Source of the DNA: Lelliottia nimipressuralis
GTDB taxonomy: Bacteria; Pseudomonadota; Gammaproteobacteria; Enterobacterales; Enterobacteriaceae
Length of the DNA stretch: 64,000 nucleotides
Reading direction: 5' to 3'
NCBI RefSeq assembly: GCF_004402045.1
Contig: NZ_SOMG01000023.1
Coordinates: forward strand, 62,001-126,000
In this document: in pieces, positions 37,831 through 46,595 of the stretch
Layout of the letters: the number at the start of each line of letters is the position of its first letter
How positions within the stretch are numbered: the first letter of the stretch is position 1
Position numbers and translations under genes: made by a program
Notes under the pieces: model-generated
What the model saw: the letters and a program-made list of their open reading frames with translations, nothing else
What the model was told of the DNA's origin: nothing
Databases searched by the model: none

Positions 37831-38797
37831 TTTACCGTTAATGATCACCCTGGGCGTGTTTGTGCTGGGGTATCTCTACTGTCTGACGCAGTTTCCGGGG
37901 TTTGCCTCGACGCGCGTGATTTGCAATATCCTGACCGATAACGCCTTTTTAGGCATCATCGCCGTCGGCATGACCTTTGTGATCCTCTCCGGTGGGATCG
38001 ATCTCTCCGTCGGCTCGGTGATCGCGTTTACGGGCGTGTTCCTCGCGAAGGCCATTGGGTTCTGGGGGATCTCTCCGCTGGTGGCATTTCCGCTGGTGCT
38101 GGCGATGGGCTGCGCGTTTGGTGCCTTTATGGGGCTGCTGATCGACGCGTTAAAAATCCCGGCGTTTATCATTACCCTCGCGGGAATGTTCTTCCTGCGC
38201 GGCGTGAGCTATCTGGTGTCGGAAGAGTCGATTCCGATTAACCACCCGATCTACGACACGCTCTCCAGCCTGGCGTGGAAAATCCCCGGCGGCGGCCGCC
38301 TGAGCGCTATGGGGCTCCTGATGCTGGGCGTGGTGGTCATTGGCATCTTCCTCGCCCACCGTACCCGGTTTGGCAACCAGGTTTACGCTATTGGCGGAAA
38401 CGCCACGTCGGCAAACCTGATGGGGATCTCCACCCGCAGCACCACCATCCGCATCTATATGCTTTCGACCGGGCTGGCGACGCTGGCGGGTATCGTCTTC
38501 TCTGTGTATACCCAGGCCGGTTACGCGCTGGCGGGCGTCGGCGTTGAGCTGGATGCGATAGCTTCTGTGGTCATCGGCGGCACGCTGCTCAGCGGCGGGG
38601 TGGGTACGGTGCTGGGCACGCTGTTCGGCGTGGCGATCCAGGGGCTGATACAAACCTATATCAACTTTGACGGTACGCTCAGTTCGTGGTGGACGAAGAT
38701 CGCCATCGGCATTTTGCTGTTTATTTTTATTGCCTTGCAGCGCGGTCTTACTGTGCTTTGGGAGAACCGCCAGAGTTCACCGGTTACGCGTGTATAA
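37817..38797 (+). CDS. yjfF: Galactofuranose ABC transporter, permease YjfF
   Basis: 326 residues from the ATG at 37817 (MIKRNLPLMITLGVFVLGYL), the E. coli start. The frame opens 10 codons earlier inside ytfT, but the internal ATG matches. Second RbsC-type permease subunit, with FLGIIAVGMTFVILSGGIDL near residues 50-70. The C-terminus is slightly shorter than in E. coli. The stop codon lies inside the sigma-28 promoter of the next gene. Confidence 0.94.
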   Translation: MIKRNLPLMITLGVFVLGYLYCLTQFPGFASTRVICNILTDNAFLGIIAVGMTFVILSGGIDLSVGSVIAFTGVFLAKAIGFWGISPLVAFPLVLAMGCAFGAFMGLLIDALKIPAFIITLAGMFFLRGVSYLVSEESIPINHPIYDTLSSLAWKIPGGGRLSAMGLLMLGVVVIGIFLAHRTRFGNQVYAIGGNATSANLMGISTRSTTIRIYMLSTGLATLAGIVFSVYTQAGYALAGVGVELDAIASVVIGGTLLSGGVGTVLGTLFGVAIQGLIQTYINFDGTLSSWWTKIAIGILLFIFIALQRGLTVLWENRQSSPVTRV

Positions 38798-38821
38798 ACA
38801 TTTTCCGGTAGCGGCCGATAA
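38795..38821 (+). promoter_or_regulatory. Sigma-28 (FliA) promoter overlapping the yjfF stop codon
   Basis: TAAACATT (38795-38802), an 11-base spacer and GCCGATAA (38814-38821): the -10 is identical to the consensus and the spacer is exact. The TAA of the -35 element is also the yjfF stop codon. The predicted transcript starts near 38828, 38 bases before the receptor ATG. Confidence 0.87.
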
Positions 38822-38858
38822 TCTTCTTTTACGCCAAGAAATATCTCGCTACCGGAAA
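38802..38858 (+). repeat. 12-bp inverted repeat around the sigma-28 -10 element
   Basis: TTTCCGGTAGCG (38802-38813) and CGCTACCGGAAA (38847-38858) are exact reverse complements with a 33-base loop. Only transcripts reading through from yjfF contain both arms. In those, the right arm, including the GGAAA before the receptor ATG, would be paired and hidden. Transcripts from the sigma-28 promoter start after the left arm. Confidence 0.7.
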
Positions 38859-38865
38859 TAACATC

Positions 38866-40437
38866 ATGCTGAAAACGCTATCGATTCGTACCGGCTTGCT
38901 CTCTTTACTGGCCGTTATGACCCTTCTGCTGCTGATTGTCAGCGGCATCGGTATTTATGCCCTCACACAGAGTTCTTCTTCGCTGCAGCGTATCAACCAC
39001 CTTCAGGGTGAGCAGATGGTGCAGCTTAATTCTGGCTATACGCTGATCCTGCGCGCGCGCAACGAGGCGGGCCAGGCCGTCCGGCTGATGGAAATCGGCA
39101 TGCTGGACGATGCGGCCAAAGCGGTAAAAAACATCAATCAGGAAGTCGTTCTGGCCCAGAAAACGCTCAAAGGCGTGATCGACGGCGGCGTGTCTGATGA
39201 GCAAGGGCAACAGCTTCTCAATAAAGTCGCCACCAGCCTGGCGACGTATAACCAGCAGGGGATCAACCCAATGCTGAAAACCCTGAATGACCAGAGTGCA
39301 GACAGCTATTACGATCTGCTGGAAAACACGTTGATCCCGGTGGCGAAGCAGTTTGATAACGACATGCAGGCGTTTCAGAAATGGAGCGAAGCGCGGGGTC
39401 AGACGGAAGTGAGTGCCGTGCAGGCGAGTAAAACCCGCGTGCTGATCCTGATTATCGTTGCGGCGCTGCTGACGGCAGGCATTATCGTGCTGGCCTGGCT
39501 GGTGCTGCGCCATATGCTGCTCAAGCCGCTTTCGGCGTCGATTGCTCAACTGGAGAACGTGGCGGCGGGCGATTTAACCCATACGCTGAATGCACCCTCG
39601 AGCCAGGAGTTTAATCGTCTCAACGCGGCGATAGAGGAGATGCGCCAGTCGCTGATGAACTCGGTTCTGCGGGTGCGTGATGCCAGTTCGCAAATTGACA
39701 CCGGCAGCCGCGAGCTCACGGCGGGGAACCGGGATCTCGCCGAGCGTACGGAATCCACCGCCACCTCGCTGGAGCAGACGGCGGCCAGCATGGAACAGAT
39801 CACCGCCACGGTGAAACTCAACGCCGATAACGCCGAGCAGGCGCACCAGCTGGCGAAGTCAGTGTCCGACACGGCCGATCACGGCAGTGAAATGGTCTGC
39901 TACGTGATTGAAAAAATGCGTGATATCTCCGGCAGCTCGGCGCGCATCGCCGACATCCTGAGCGTGATTGACGGCATTGCCTTCCAGACCAATATTCTGG
40001 CGCTTAACGCCTCCGTGGAAGCGGCGCGCGCGGGCGAGCAGGGGCGCGGGTTTGCCGTCGTCGCCGGTGAAGTGCGAAATCTTGCCAGCCGTAGCGCCGA
40101 CGCGGCAAAAGAGATCCGATCGCTTATCAGTGATTCGCAGACCCACGTTAGCGAGGGCAGCGAGCTGGCCCAGCAGGCTGGTGAAACGATGGATGAGATC
40201 GCAACGGAAGTGCTGCGCATGACCAAACTGATGCGCGAGATTGCGACCGCGTCCCAGGAGCAGAGCCGCGGCATTGAGCAGGTGAATATTGCGGTGAACC
40301 AGATGGACGAAACCGCGCAGCAGAATGCGGCGCTGGTGCAGCAATCCTCCGCCGCAACCCGCTCCCTTGAGGAGCAGTCGCGTCAGCTGATGGAAGCCAT
40401 GTCATCATTCAAAGTGACGACTCAGACCGCTGCATAA
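38866..40437 (+). CDS. Methyl-accepting chemotaxis protein without CheR/CheB pentapeptide
   Basis: 523 residues. TM1 about 10-33, periplasmic four-helix (Tar-type) sensor about 34-187, TM2 about 188-213, HAMP about 214-265, and the canonical signalling hairpin (IDGIAFQTNILALNASVEAARAGEQGRGFAVVA). It ends SFKVTTQTAA, so the NWETF-type tether present on the other receptor in this window is absent; it would depend on other receptors for adaptation, like Trg and Tap. The sensor lacks the Tar-type R64/R69 pair (RARNEAGQAVR instead). Not present in E. coli at this place. Ligand unknown. Confidence 0.92.
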   Translation: MLKTLSIRTGLLSLLAVMTLLLLIVSGIGIYALTQSSSSLQRINHLQGEQMVQLNSGYTLILRARNEAGQAVRLMEIGMLDDAAKAVKNINQEVVLAQKTLKGVIDGGVSDEQGQQLLNKVATSLATYNQQGINPMLKTLNDQSADSYYDLLENTLIPVAKQFDNDMQAFQKWSEARGQTEVSAVQASKTRVLILIIVAALLTAGIIVLAWLVLRHMLLKPLSASIAQLENVAAGDLTHTLNAPSSQEFNRLNAAIEEMRQSLMNSVLRVRDASSQIDTGSRELTAGNRDLAERTESTATSLEQTAASMEQITATVKLNADNAEQAHQLAKSVSDTADHGSEMVCYVIEKMRDISGSSARIADILSVIDGIAFQTNILALNASVEAARAGEQGRGFAVVAGEVRNLASRSADAAKEIRSLISDSQTHVSEGSELAQQAGETMDEIATEVLRMTKLMREIATASQEQSRGIEQVNIAVNQMDETAQQNAALVQQSSAATRSLEEQSRQLMEAMSSFKVTTQTAA

Positions 40438-40765
40438 TATTCCCCAGCCCCGGGACGTTCTGTGCCGGGGTTTTATTCTTTGCAGAATTAACTGCCGCAA
40501 TATTCTCGTGAATATCGCCCATTAATATTTCCAGCGAACGGGTTAAGGCTAACGCTTTTTCAGTCGGCTCAAGATATAAGCCTTTGCGGAAAAATAATGG
40601 TTCATCAAACAGTAGATTAAAACGTTTCAAGGCCAGGCTCACCGCAGGGCGTGACATCTCCAGGCGCACAGAGGCCTTTGCCATGCTGCCGCAGCGGACG
40701 ATTTCAATAAATACAGGGATAAGATTTAAATCAATACCGGTTGTAGCACGAGAATAATTTTTCAT
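40409..40765 (-). CDS. HTH-only LysR-type protein (truncated regulator)
   Basis: 118 residues from the ATG at 40765 (GGAG ten bases upstream). Residues 10-80 are a complete LysR winged helix (GIDLNLIPVFIEIVRCGSMA, MSRPAVSLALKRFNLLFDEPLF, LEPTEKAL). The effector-binding domain of about 200 residues is missing. The last about 30 residues run through the terminator of the chemoreceptor gene and overlap its 3' end by 29 bases, which suggests a gene truncated when the receptor region was rearranged. It may still bind DNA. I cannot name the parent regulator. Confidence 0.65.
   Translation of the reverse strand: MKNYSRATTGIDLNLIPVFIEIVRCGSMAKASVRLEMSRPAVSLALKRFNLLFDEPLFFRKGLYLEPTEKALALTRSLEILMGDIHENIAAVNSAKNKTPAQNVPGLGNIMQRSESSL
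40448..40474 (+). terminator. Terminator of the second chemoreceptor gene
   Basis: CCCCGG/CCGGGG stem with an 11-base loop followed by TTTTATTCTT, 11 bases after the receptor stop. It lies within the 3' part of the opposite-strand LysR fragment. Confidence 0.8.
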
Positions 40766-40880
40766 TGCGATTCTGCTCCAGGAAATATCTGTCAAACTGT
40801 TATGGAAATAATGCAGGAGCAGTGGTGAATATTAAAGCCTGTTTTTTATAAACACTTATACGTTAAAATATATAAATGAC

Positions 40881-40905
40881 CAGGGGAGCCAGAACGGCTC
40901 CCCTG
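40881..40905 (-). terminator. Terminator of fbp
   Basis: CAGGGGAGCC and GGCTCCCCTG form a 10-bp stem with a 5-base loop just after the fbp stop. On the minus strand it is followed by GTCATTTATAT, a weak T run. Confidence 0.75.
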
Positions 40906-40915
40906 AAGAAAGGTA

Positions 40916-41914
40916 TTACGCGTCCGGGTACTCACGGATAAAACGTTCAACGTCTTCAACCATGTGGTTGTTGCCGACGAAGAATGAACGGCGCTGGTGA
41001 AGGCTTTCCGGCACGATATCCAGAATACGCTCTTTACCATCGCTCGCCTTGCCGCCCGCCTGCTCGGCGAGGAACGCCATCGGGTTGCATTCGTACAGCA
41101 GACGCAGCTTCCCGTCAGGGTGGCTTGCGGTGCTTGGATAGAGGTAGATACCGCCTTTCAGCAGGTTACGGTGGAAATCCGCGACCAGAGAGCCAATATA
41201 GCGGGATGTGTAAGGGCGCTGCGTCAGTTTATCTTCTTCCTGGCAGAATTTGATGTACTTCTTCACGCCGTTCGGGAATCGGATGTAGTTGCCTTCGTTG
41301 ATGGAGTAGGTATTGCCCTTCTCCGGGAAGCGCATGCGTTCCTGGCTCAGACAGAAAACGCCCAGTGAAGGATCGTACGTAAAGGCGTGAACCCCGCAGC
41401 CGGTGGTGTACACCAGCATGGTGGAGGAGCCATAAACGACGTAACCGGCAGCCACCTGATTAATGCCTGGCTGCAGGAAATCTTCTTCGGTCACCGGCGT
41501 GCCAACAGGCGTGACGCGGCGGTAGATGGAGAAAATGGTACCGACAGAAACGTTAACGTCGATGTTTGAGGAACCGTCGAGCGGATCCATCAGAACAACG
41601 TATTTAGCGTGTTCACACCCTTCGAAAACAACAATTTCATCTTCTTCTTCGGAGGCGATACCCGCAACGATGTCGCGCGCGCGCAGTGCAGCTTTCAATT
41701 TTTCATTTGCGAACAGATCGAGTTTCTGTTGAACCTCGCCCTGAACGTTCTCGGCACCGCTGGCACCCAGGATATCGACCAGACCGGCCTTGTTGATATC
41801 ACGGTGGATGATCTTAGCGCCCAGCTTTATTGCCGACAGCAAAGCAGTGAGTTCACCGGTAGCATGAGAGAACTCGTGCTGCTTTTCGACAATAAATTCA
41901 CCTAACGTTTTCAT
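40916..41914 (-). CDS. fbp: Fructose-1,6-bisphosphatase class I
   Basis: 332 residues from the ATG at 41914 ([20 protein letters not shown]), equal to E. coli FBPase; the frame extends 15 codons upstream. The metal-binding signature [13 protein letters not shown] (about 114-126) is present. It removes the 1-phosphate of fructose-1,6-bisphosphate in gluconeogenesis; allosterically inhibited by AMP. Divergent from mpl. Confidence 0.97.
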   Translation of the reverse strand: MKTLGEFIVEKQHEFSHATGELTALLSAIKLGAKIIHRDINKAGLVDILGASGAENVQGEVQQKLDLFANEKLKAALRARDIVAGIASEEEDEIVVFEGCEHAKYVVLMDPLDGSSNIDVNVSVGTIFSIYRRVTPVGTPVTEEDFLQPGINQVAAGYVVYGSSTMLVYTTGCGVHAFTYDPSLGVFCLSQERMRFPEKGNTYSINEGNYIRFPNGVKKYIKFCQEEDKLTQRPYTSRYIGSLVADFHRNLLKGGIYLYPSTASHPDGKLRLLYECNPMAFLAEQAGGKASDGKERILDIVPESLHQRRSFFVGNNHMVEDVERFIREYPDA

Positions 41915-42111
41915 AACACTTTCCCTGCATCTTTGTGAGTAGAGCGATTGTATGTTCACTAAAACGACTAAAGCCCAACAATCTTAACAAACATTCAAAT
42001 ATTAGCGCAGAGGTGAATCGCGCCAGCAACATACGGATTTACCTGAAATGCGTTTCACAGCCGCTAACATGTGAGTAAAATGTGCGCCACATTGAAGAAG
42101 GATAGTGACGT

Positions 42112-43485
42112 ATGCGCATTCATATATTGGGGATTTGTGGCACTTTCATGGGCGGACTGGCAATGCTGGCGCGCTCGCTGGGCCATGAAGTGACAGGTTC
42201 GGACGCCAATGTGTATCCGCCGATGAGCACACTTCTGGAGAAAGAGGGGATATCTCTCATTCAGGGCTATGACGCCAGCCAGCTTGATCCCGAGCCGGAC
42301 CTGGTGATCATCGGCAACGCCATGACCCGCGGCAATCCGTGCGTTGAGGCGGTACTGGAACGCAATATTCCGTTTATGTCCGGCCCGCAGTGGTTGCATG
42401 ATTTCGTGCTGCGCGACCGCTGGGTTATCGCGGTTGCCGGTACGCACGGCAAAACCACCACCGCCGGGATGGCCACCTGGATCCTCGAAGCCTGTGGCTA
42501 CAAGCCGGGCTTTGTGATCGGCGGCGTTCCGGGCAACTTTGACGTTTCTGCACGACTTGGAGACAGCCCGTTCTTTGTTATCGAAGCCGACGAATATGAC
42601 TGCGCGTTCTTCGATAAACGTTCCAAATTCGTCCATTACTGCCCGCGAACGCTGATCCTCAACAACCTTGAGTTCGACCACGCGGATATCTTTGACGATT
42701 TGAAAGCGATTCAGAAACAGTTCCACCACCTGGTGCGCATCGTGCCGGGCCAGGGGCGCATCATCCTGCCTGAGAACGACATCAACCTGAAGCAGACGAT
42801 GGCGATGGGCTGCTGGAGCGAGCAGGAGCTGGTGGGCGAGCAGGGCCACTGGCAGGCGAAAAAACTTAACGCCGATGCCTCTGAGTGGGAAGTGCTGCTC
42901 GACGGTGAAAAAGTGGGTGAGGTGAAGTGGGGCCTGGTGGGCGAACACAACATGCACAACGGCCTGATGGCGATCGCGGCCGCACGCCATGTGGGCGTTC
43001 AGCCTGCAGATGCGGCTAATGCGCTGGGCTCGTTTATCAATGCCCGTCGCCGTCTGGAACTGCGCGGTGAAGCCCACGGCGTCACGGTGTATGACGATTT
43101 CGCACACCACCCAACGGCGATTCTGGCGACGCTTGCGGCCCTGCGCGGCAAAGTCGGCGGTACCGCGCGCATTCTGGCGGTGCTGGAACCACGCTCGAAC
43201 ACCATGAAGATGGGCATCTGCAAAGACGATCTCGCGCCGTCATTAGGACGCGCCGATGAGGTCTTCCTGCTGCAGCCGCAGCATATTCCGTGGCAGGTGG
43301 CTGAAGTGGCCGATGCCTGCATTCAGCCTGCGCACTGGAGTGCGGATGTGGATGTGCTCGCGGATATGGTGGTGAAAGCGGCCCAGCCCGGCGACCATAT
43401 TCTGGTCATGAGCAACGGCGGTTTTGGTGGGATCCATCAAAAGCTGCTGGATGGTCTGGCGAAGAAAGCCGAGGCCGCTGAGTAA
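42112..43485 (+). CDS. mpl: UDP-N-acetylmuramate:L-alanyl-gamma-D-glutamyl-meso-diaminopimelate ligase
   Basis: 457 residues of the Mur ligase family. The UDP-binding domain starts MRIHILGICGTFMGGLAMLARSLGH, the ATP loop is AVAGTHGKTTTAG (about 105-117), and the C-terminal domain has YDDFAHHPTAI. Mpl attaches recycled murein tripeptide to UDP-MurNAc, returning cell-wall fragments to peptidoglycan synthesis. Single gene, followed by a REP pair. Confidence 0.97.
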   Translation: MRIHILGICGTFMGGLAMLARSLGHEVTGSDANVYPPMSTLLEKEGISLIQGYDASQLDPEPDLVIIGNAMTRGNPCVEAVLERNIPFMSGPQWLHDFVLRDRWVIAVAGTHGKTTTAGMATWILEACGYKPGFVIGGVPGNFDVSARLGDSPFFVIEADEYDCAFFDKRSKFVHYCPRTLILNNLEFDHADIFDDLKAIQKQFHHLVRIVPGQGRIILPENDINLKQTMAMGCWSEQELVGEQGHWQAKKLNADASEWEVLLDGEKVGEVKWGLVGEHNMHNGLMAIAAARHVGVQPADAANALGSFINARRRLELRGEAHGVTVYDDFAHHPTAILATLAALRGKVGGTARILAVLEPRSNTMKMGICKDDLAPSLGRADEVFLLQPQHIPWQVAEVADACIQPAHWSADVDVLADMVVKAAQPGDHILVMSNGGFGGIHQKLLDGLAKKAEAAE

Positions 43486-43492
43486 AAAAAGA

Positions 43493-43575
43493 GCCCGGTG
43501 GCGCTAGCGCTTACCGGGCCTACACATTGCACGACCTTGTAGGCCGGATAAGGCGTTTACGCCGCCATCCGGCGC
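43493..43575. repeat. REP pair between mpl and darP
   Basis: Two inverted REP palindromes (43493-43520 and 43540-43575) in the gap between convergent genes. The right one has the extended GGCGTTTACGCC core, a different REP subtype from those at 4098 and 55808. Confidence 0.85.
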
Positions 43576-43588
43576 ACAACCGCACTGA

Positions 43589-44140
43589 TTACTCTTCGTT
43601 CTCAGACAGCTCGCGCAGATACTGGAAAATCAGGCGCGCAGACTTCGGCGGCTTATTCCCTTCTTTCTCTTTCTTCGCGTTGCGGATCAAGGAACGCAGC
43701 TGCTGACGGTCAGCATCCGGCCAAAGGTTCAGCACTTCCGGTACGGCATCATCACCCTGTTCAATCAGACGATCGCGGATCTGTTCAAGCTTATGGAAAA
43801 ACGCAACCTGCTGGTTGTGGCGGTTTTTCAGCTTGTCCAGCGCCTGGCGGATCGGATCGACGTCGCGCTGACGCAGCATTTTACCGATAAGCTGAAGCTG
43901 GCGACGACGGCCTTCTTTTTTGATTTTCTGTGCCAGTTCAATGGCATCACGCAGATCCTGGTCGAGCGGGATCTTATCCAGCGCGTTTTTACCCAGTTCT
44001 ACCAGTTCTCCGCCAAGCTGTTTTAACTCTTCGGCGTCACGTTTAATTTCACTTTTACTGACCCAGATGATCTCATCATCTTCGTCTTCGATGTCATCAC
44101 CGGGAACGTCGTCGAGCCAGTCTTCGGGCTGCTTAGTCAT
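43589..44140 (-). CDS. darP: Ribosome maturation factor DarP (YjgA)
   Basis: 183 residues, very charged. An acidic N-terminus ([22 protein letters not shown]) is followed by a helical DUF615 body ([46 protein letters not shown]). The E. coli protein associates with late 50S precursors and helps mature the peptidyl-transferase centre. Divergent from tldE, with 95 bases between the starts. Confidence 0.94.
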   Translation of the reverse strand: MTKQPEDWLDDVPGDDIEDEDDEIIWVSKSEIKRDAEELKQLGGELVELGKNALDKIPLDQDLRDAIELAQKIKKEGRRRQLQLIGKMLRQRDVDPIRQALDKLKNRHNQQVAFFHKLEQIRDRLIEQGDDAVPEVLNLWPDADRQQLRSLIRNAKKEKEGNKPPKSARLIFQYLRELSENEE

Positions 44141-44235
44141 GTCAGGCTCCTTAAAAAAAGAGGCTAATGTTACCAGTTAAGACGCGCACTGAAAAACGGT
44201 TCTCTGTTAGACTTCAGATAACTCTCTCTTACAGT

Positions 44236-45588
44236 ATGGCATTTGCGATGAAAGTAACCTCACAAGTTGAAGCGCAGCGTAAGATTCTGGAAGAAGCCGT
44301 CTCCACCGCGCTGATGCTTGCTTCAGAAAAATCAGATGGCGCCGAAGTGGCGGTCAGCAAAACCACCGGCATTAGCGTGAGCACCCGCTTTGGCGAGGTG
44401 GAGAATGTCGAATTCAACAGCGATGGCGCGCTGGGGATCACGGTCTATCACCAGAATCGCAAAGGCAGTGCGTCATCTACCGATCTCAGTCCGGATGCCA
44501 TCGCCCGTACGGTGCAGGCGGCGCTGGATATTGCACGTTACACCTCGCCGGACCCTTACGCAGGCGTGGCGGATAAAGATCTGCTGGCGTTTGACGCGCC
44601 GGATCTCGATCTTTTCCACCCGGCAGAGGTCACGCCGGACGAAGCGATTGAACTGGCTGCACGCGCAGAGCAGGCTTCCCTGCAGGCTGATAAACGTATT
44701 ACCAATACCGAAGGCGGCAGCTTTAACAGCCACTACGGCATCAAAGTCTTCGGCAACAGCCACGGCATGCTGCAGGGCTACTGCTCCACCCGCCACTCGC
44801 TCTCCAGCTGCGTGATCGCCGAAGAGAACGGCGACATGGAACGCGACTACGCCTACACCATTGGCCGCGCGCTGGGGGATTTACAGTCTCCGGAGTGGGT
44901 CGGTAAAGAGTGCGCCGAACGCACGCTGTCACGCCTGTCGCCGCGCAAACTCTCCACCATGAAGGCCCCGGTGATTTTTGCCAATGAAGTGGCGACCGGT
45001 CTGTTTGGCCATCTGGTGGGCGCTATCGCGGGTGGCTCCGTTTACCGTAAATCGACATTCCTGCTCGACTCGCTGGGCAAGCAGATCCTGCCGGAATGGC
45101 TGACTATCGAAGAGCATCCGCACCTGCTGAAAGGGCTGGCCTCCACGCCGTTCGACAGCGAAGGCGTGCGTACCGAACGTCGCGATATCATCAAAGACGG
45201 CGTGCTGACCCAGTGGCTGCTGACCAACTACTCTGCGCGCAAGCTGGGGCTGAAAAGCACCGGTCATGCGGGCGGTATCCATAACTGGCGGATTGCCGGA
45301 CAGGGCCTCAACTTTGAGCAGATGCTGAAAGAGATGGGCACCGGTCTGGTGGTGACCGAGCTGATGGGCCAGGGCGTAAGCGGCATCACCGGGGATTACT
45401 CTCGCGGTGCGGCGGGCTTCTGGGTAGAAAACGGCGAAATCCAATATCCGGTGAGCGAAATTACGATTGCGGGTAATCTGAAGGACATGTGGCGCAACAT
45501 CGTTACGGTCGGTAACGATATTGAAACACGCAGCAATATACAGTGTGGTTCTGTATTACTGCCGGAAATGAAAATCGCCGGACAATGA
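44236..45588 (+). CDS. tldE: Metalloprotease TldE (PmbA)
   Basis: 450 residues from the ATG at 44236 ([20 protein letters not shown]), equal to E. coli PmbA; the 23-codon extension upstream is promoter sequence. PmbA/TldE fold with [20 protein letters not shown] and [11 protein letters not shown] in the C-terminal half. TldE pairs with the zinc protease TldD (outside this window) to mature microcin B17 and degrade CcdA. TldE itself lacks the metal site. Confidence 0.95.
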   Translation: MAFAMKVTSQVEAQRKILEEAVSTALMLASEKSDGAEVAVSKTTGISVSTRFGEVENVEFNSDGALGITVYHQNRKGSASSTDLSPDAIARTVQAALDIARYTSPDPYAGVADKDLLAFDAPDLDLFHPAEVTPDEAIELAARAEQASLQADKRITNTEGGSFNSHYGIKVFGNSHGMLQGYCSTRHSLSSCVIAEENGDMERDYAYTIGRALGDLQSPEWVGKECAERTLSRLSPRKLSTMKAPVIFANEVATGLFGHLVGAIAGGSVYRKSTFLLDSLGKQILPEWLTIEEHPHLLKGLASTPFDSEGVRTERRDIIKDGVLTQWLLTNYSARKLGLKSTGHAGGIHNWRIAGQGLNFEQMLKEMGTGLVVTELMGQGVSGITGDYSRGAAGFWVENGEIQYPVSEITIAGNLKDMWRNIVTVGNDIETRSNIQCGSVLLPEMKIAGQ

Positions 45589-45632
45589 CAATAGAGATAG
45601 CGTTTTCTTAATAATAAAAAAGGAAGTGAGCA

Positions 45633-46019
45633 ATGCGTAAACATCTGTTAGCGATCGTCGCGGCTTCAACGCTGGTTCTTGGCTCTTCTGCGTTTGCTGC
45701 CGATCTTGAAGACGACATGGGCATCCTCGGTCAAAACCTGAAGGTGGTGCAGAAAACGGACAATGCGGCTGAAATGAAAGACGCACTGACCAAAATGCGT
45801 GAAGCAGCGCTGGACGCCCAAAAAGCGACACCGCCAAAGCTGGAAAGCAAAGCGGCGGACAGTGCAGAGATGAAAGATTACCGCCACGGCTTTGACGTGC
45901 TGGTCGGCCAGATCGACGGTGCGCTGAAGCTGGCAAATGAAGGTAAAGTGAAAGAAGCCCAGGCGGCGGCCGAGCAGTTTGTGACTACGCGCAACACGTA
46001 TCACAAAAAATATCGTTAA
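45633..46019 (+). CDS. cybC: Soluble cytochrome b562
   Basis: 128 residues: a 22-residue signal peptide ending SSAFA, then a 106-residue four-helix haem protein. The haem ligands are visible as Met7 of the mature protein (ADLEDDM) and His102 (NTYHKKYR near the end). A periplasmic electron-transfer protein of uncertain partner. AAAAGGAAGTGAGCA precedes the ATG. The E. coli K-12 copy is usually described as truncated, whereas this one is complete. It is the last backbone gene before the next accessory segment. Confidence 0.95.
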   Translation: MRKHLLAIVAASTLVLGSSAFAADLEDDMGILGQNLKVVQKTDNAAEMKDALTKMREAALDAQKATPPKLESKAADSAEMKDYRHGFDVLVGQIDGALKLANEGKVKEAQAAAEQFVTTRNTYHKKYR

Positions 46020-46051
46020 TTGGGTGCCTGAGCTGTACGTCCTTTCTCCGT

Positions 46052-46080
46052 ATGCGGAGGCGCATTACGCGCCCCCGCAT
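46052..46080. terminator. Hairpin between cybC and hok
   Basis: A 12-pair stem with one mismatch (46052-46063 with 46069-46080) and a 5-base loop lies between the 3' ends of cybC and the opposite-strand hok gene. TCTTTG follows on the plus strand. It probably serves cybC and may also shape the hok mRNA 3' end. Confidence 0.6.
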
Positions 46081-46089
46081 CTTTGCTCC

Positions 46090-46245
46090 CTACCGGCCGG
46101 AGCGACAATCCATCCGCGCTGTCACTTCAAGCGAGCCGTTTCGAAAACGGATCTCGCACAGTGTTTTCCTCGTCACCAGCGTTAAGATGATTATTGTCAA
46201 AGAAATAATCATCAGAACCCCGATACTTGGGTTTCTGCGTTTCAT
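46090..46245 (-). CDS. Hok/Gef-family type I membrane toxin
   Basis: 51 residues from ATG 46245 to TAG 46090-46092. It has a hydrophobic N-terminal span (IGVLMIISLTIIILTLV, about residues 8-24), then TRKTLCEIRF and a polar end containing MDC. This is the Hok pattern: one membrane span followed by L-V-x-R-x-x-L-C-E and a second conserved region. A perfect AAGGAGG lies 5 bases before the ATG. Hok depolarises the inner membrane when its mRNA escapes Sok antisense control. The frame is intact. No database check was possible; the motif match is strong. Confidence 0.85.
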   Translation of the reverse strand: MKRRNPSIGVLMIISLTIIILTLVTRKTLCEIRFRNGSLEVTARMDCRSGR

Positions 46246-46381
46246 GGATGCCTCCTTGCTTTAAAGCGGGCGAGGTAGCAAACATCACGTGGCTAGACGT
46301 GTCGTTTACAGCCCCGTCCTGATTTAAATTCAGGTAGGGGCTTTCCACTTTCCGTCCCGTGCCTGAGACGGTCAGTCTCAA
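46127..46381 (-). CDS. Possible mok (modulator of killing) frame overlapping hok
   Basis: An open frame of up to 84 codons begins upstream of hok (first codon TTG at 46381; other starts possible) and overlaps most of it in another frame, ending at 46127. In R1 hok loci, translation of such a mok frame is needed for hok translation and is the actual target of Sok RNA. The overlap geometry fits, but the start codon is uncertain and the peptide need not have a function of its own. Confidence 0.4.
   Translation of the reverse strand: MRLTVSGTGRKVESPYLNLNQDGAVNDTSSHVMFATSPALKQGGIHETQKPKYRGSDDYFFDNNHLNAGDEENTVRDPFSKRLA
46285..46346 (+). ncRNA. Probable Sok antisense RNA (approximate ends)
   Basis: Opposite the mok leader is a terminator-like hairpin on the plus strand: AGCCCC (46310-46315) with GGGGCT (46337-46342), an inner TCCTGA/TCAGG pair, then TTT. 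This resembles the 3' end of Sok antitoxin RNAs, which are short, constitutive and complementary to the mok translation start. The 5' end is an estimate; no clear promoter was found by eye. Confidence 0.5.
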
Positions 46382-46495
46382 GCACCCGTCGCCACTCTAG
46401 CGAATCCCCATAAGAAAACCTTATCCACATCACATTTCTACGAGCCCGCCCGGAATCTTTTCCGCTTCGCTTACCCCTTATTTGCCGCGCGATAG

Positions 46496-46562
46496 CGTGA
46501 TATTCATCACGTAAATCCAGCGTTTTATTCATATTCAGCGCATTTATGTGGCACAGATCACT
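46496..46562 (+). promoter_or_regulatory. Two CRP-like sites upstream of the DUF43xx operon
   Basis: CGTGA-TATTCA-TCACG (46496-46511) and TGTGG-CACAGA-TCACT (46547-46562) each match 8 of 10 bases of the CRP consensus; their centres are 51 bases apart. Both lie upstream of the 20-bp palindrome. They suggest catabolite control of this sugar-acid operon. Confidence 0.5.
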
Positions 46563-46575
46563 GCTGCGGCTCGCC

Positions 46576-46595
46576 TTTCCACTTCGAAGTGGAAA
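46576..46595. promoter_or_regulatory. Perfect 20-bp palindrome, likely operator of the DUF43xx operon
   Basis: TTTCCACTTC at 46576-46585 is followed directly by its exact reverse complement GAAGTGGAAA at 46586-46595. It is 87 bases upstream of the first gene. The expected ligand is the HTH-PRD-EIIB-EIIA activator encoded at the end of the operon. Confidence 0.65.

Noticed and set aside
42064..43110. 348-codon minus-strand frame opposite mpl
   Set aside because: Shadow of mpl; no motif or start signal.
46547..46563. Possible sigma-54 promoter (TGGCAC...TGCT) before the DUF43xx operon
   Set aside because: The GG-to-GC distance is one base too long, and the operon's regulator is MtlR-type without a sigma-54 interaction domain. 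The sequence is better read as a CRP-like site.
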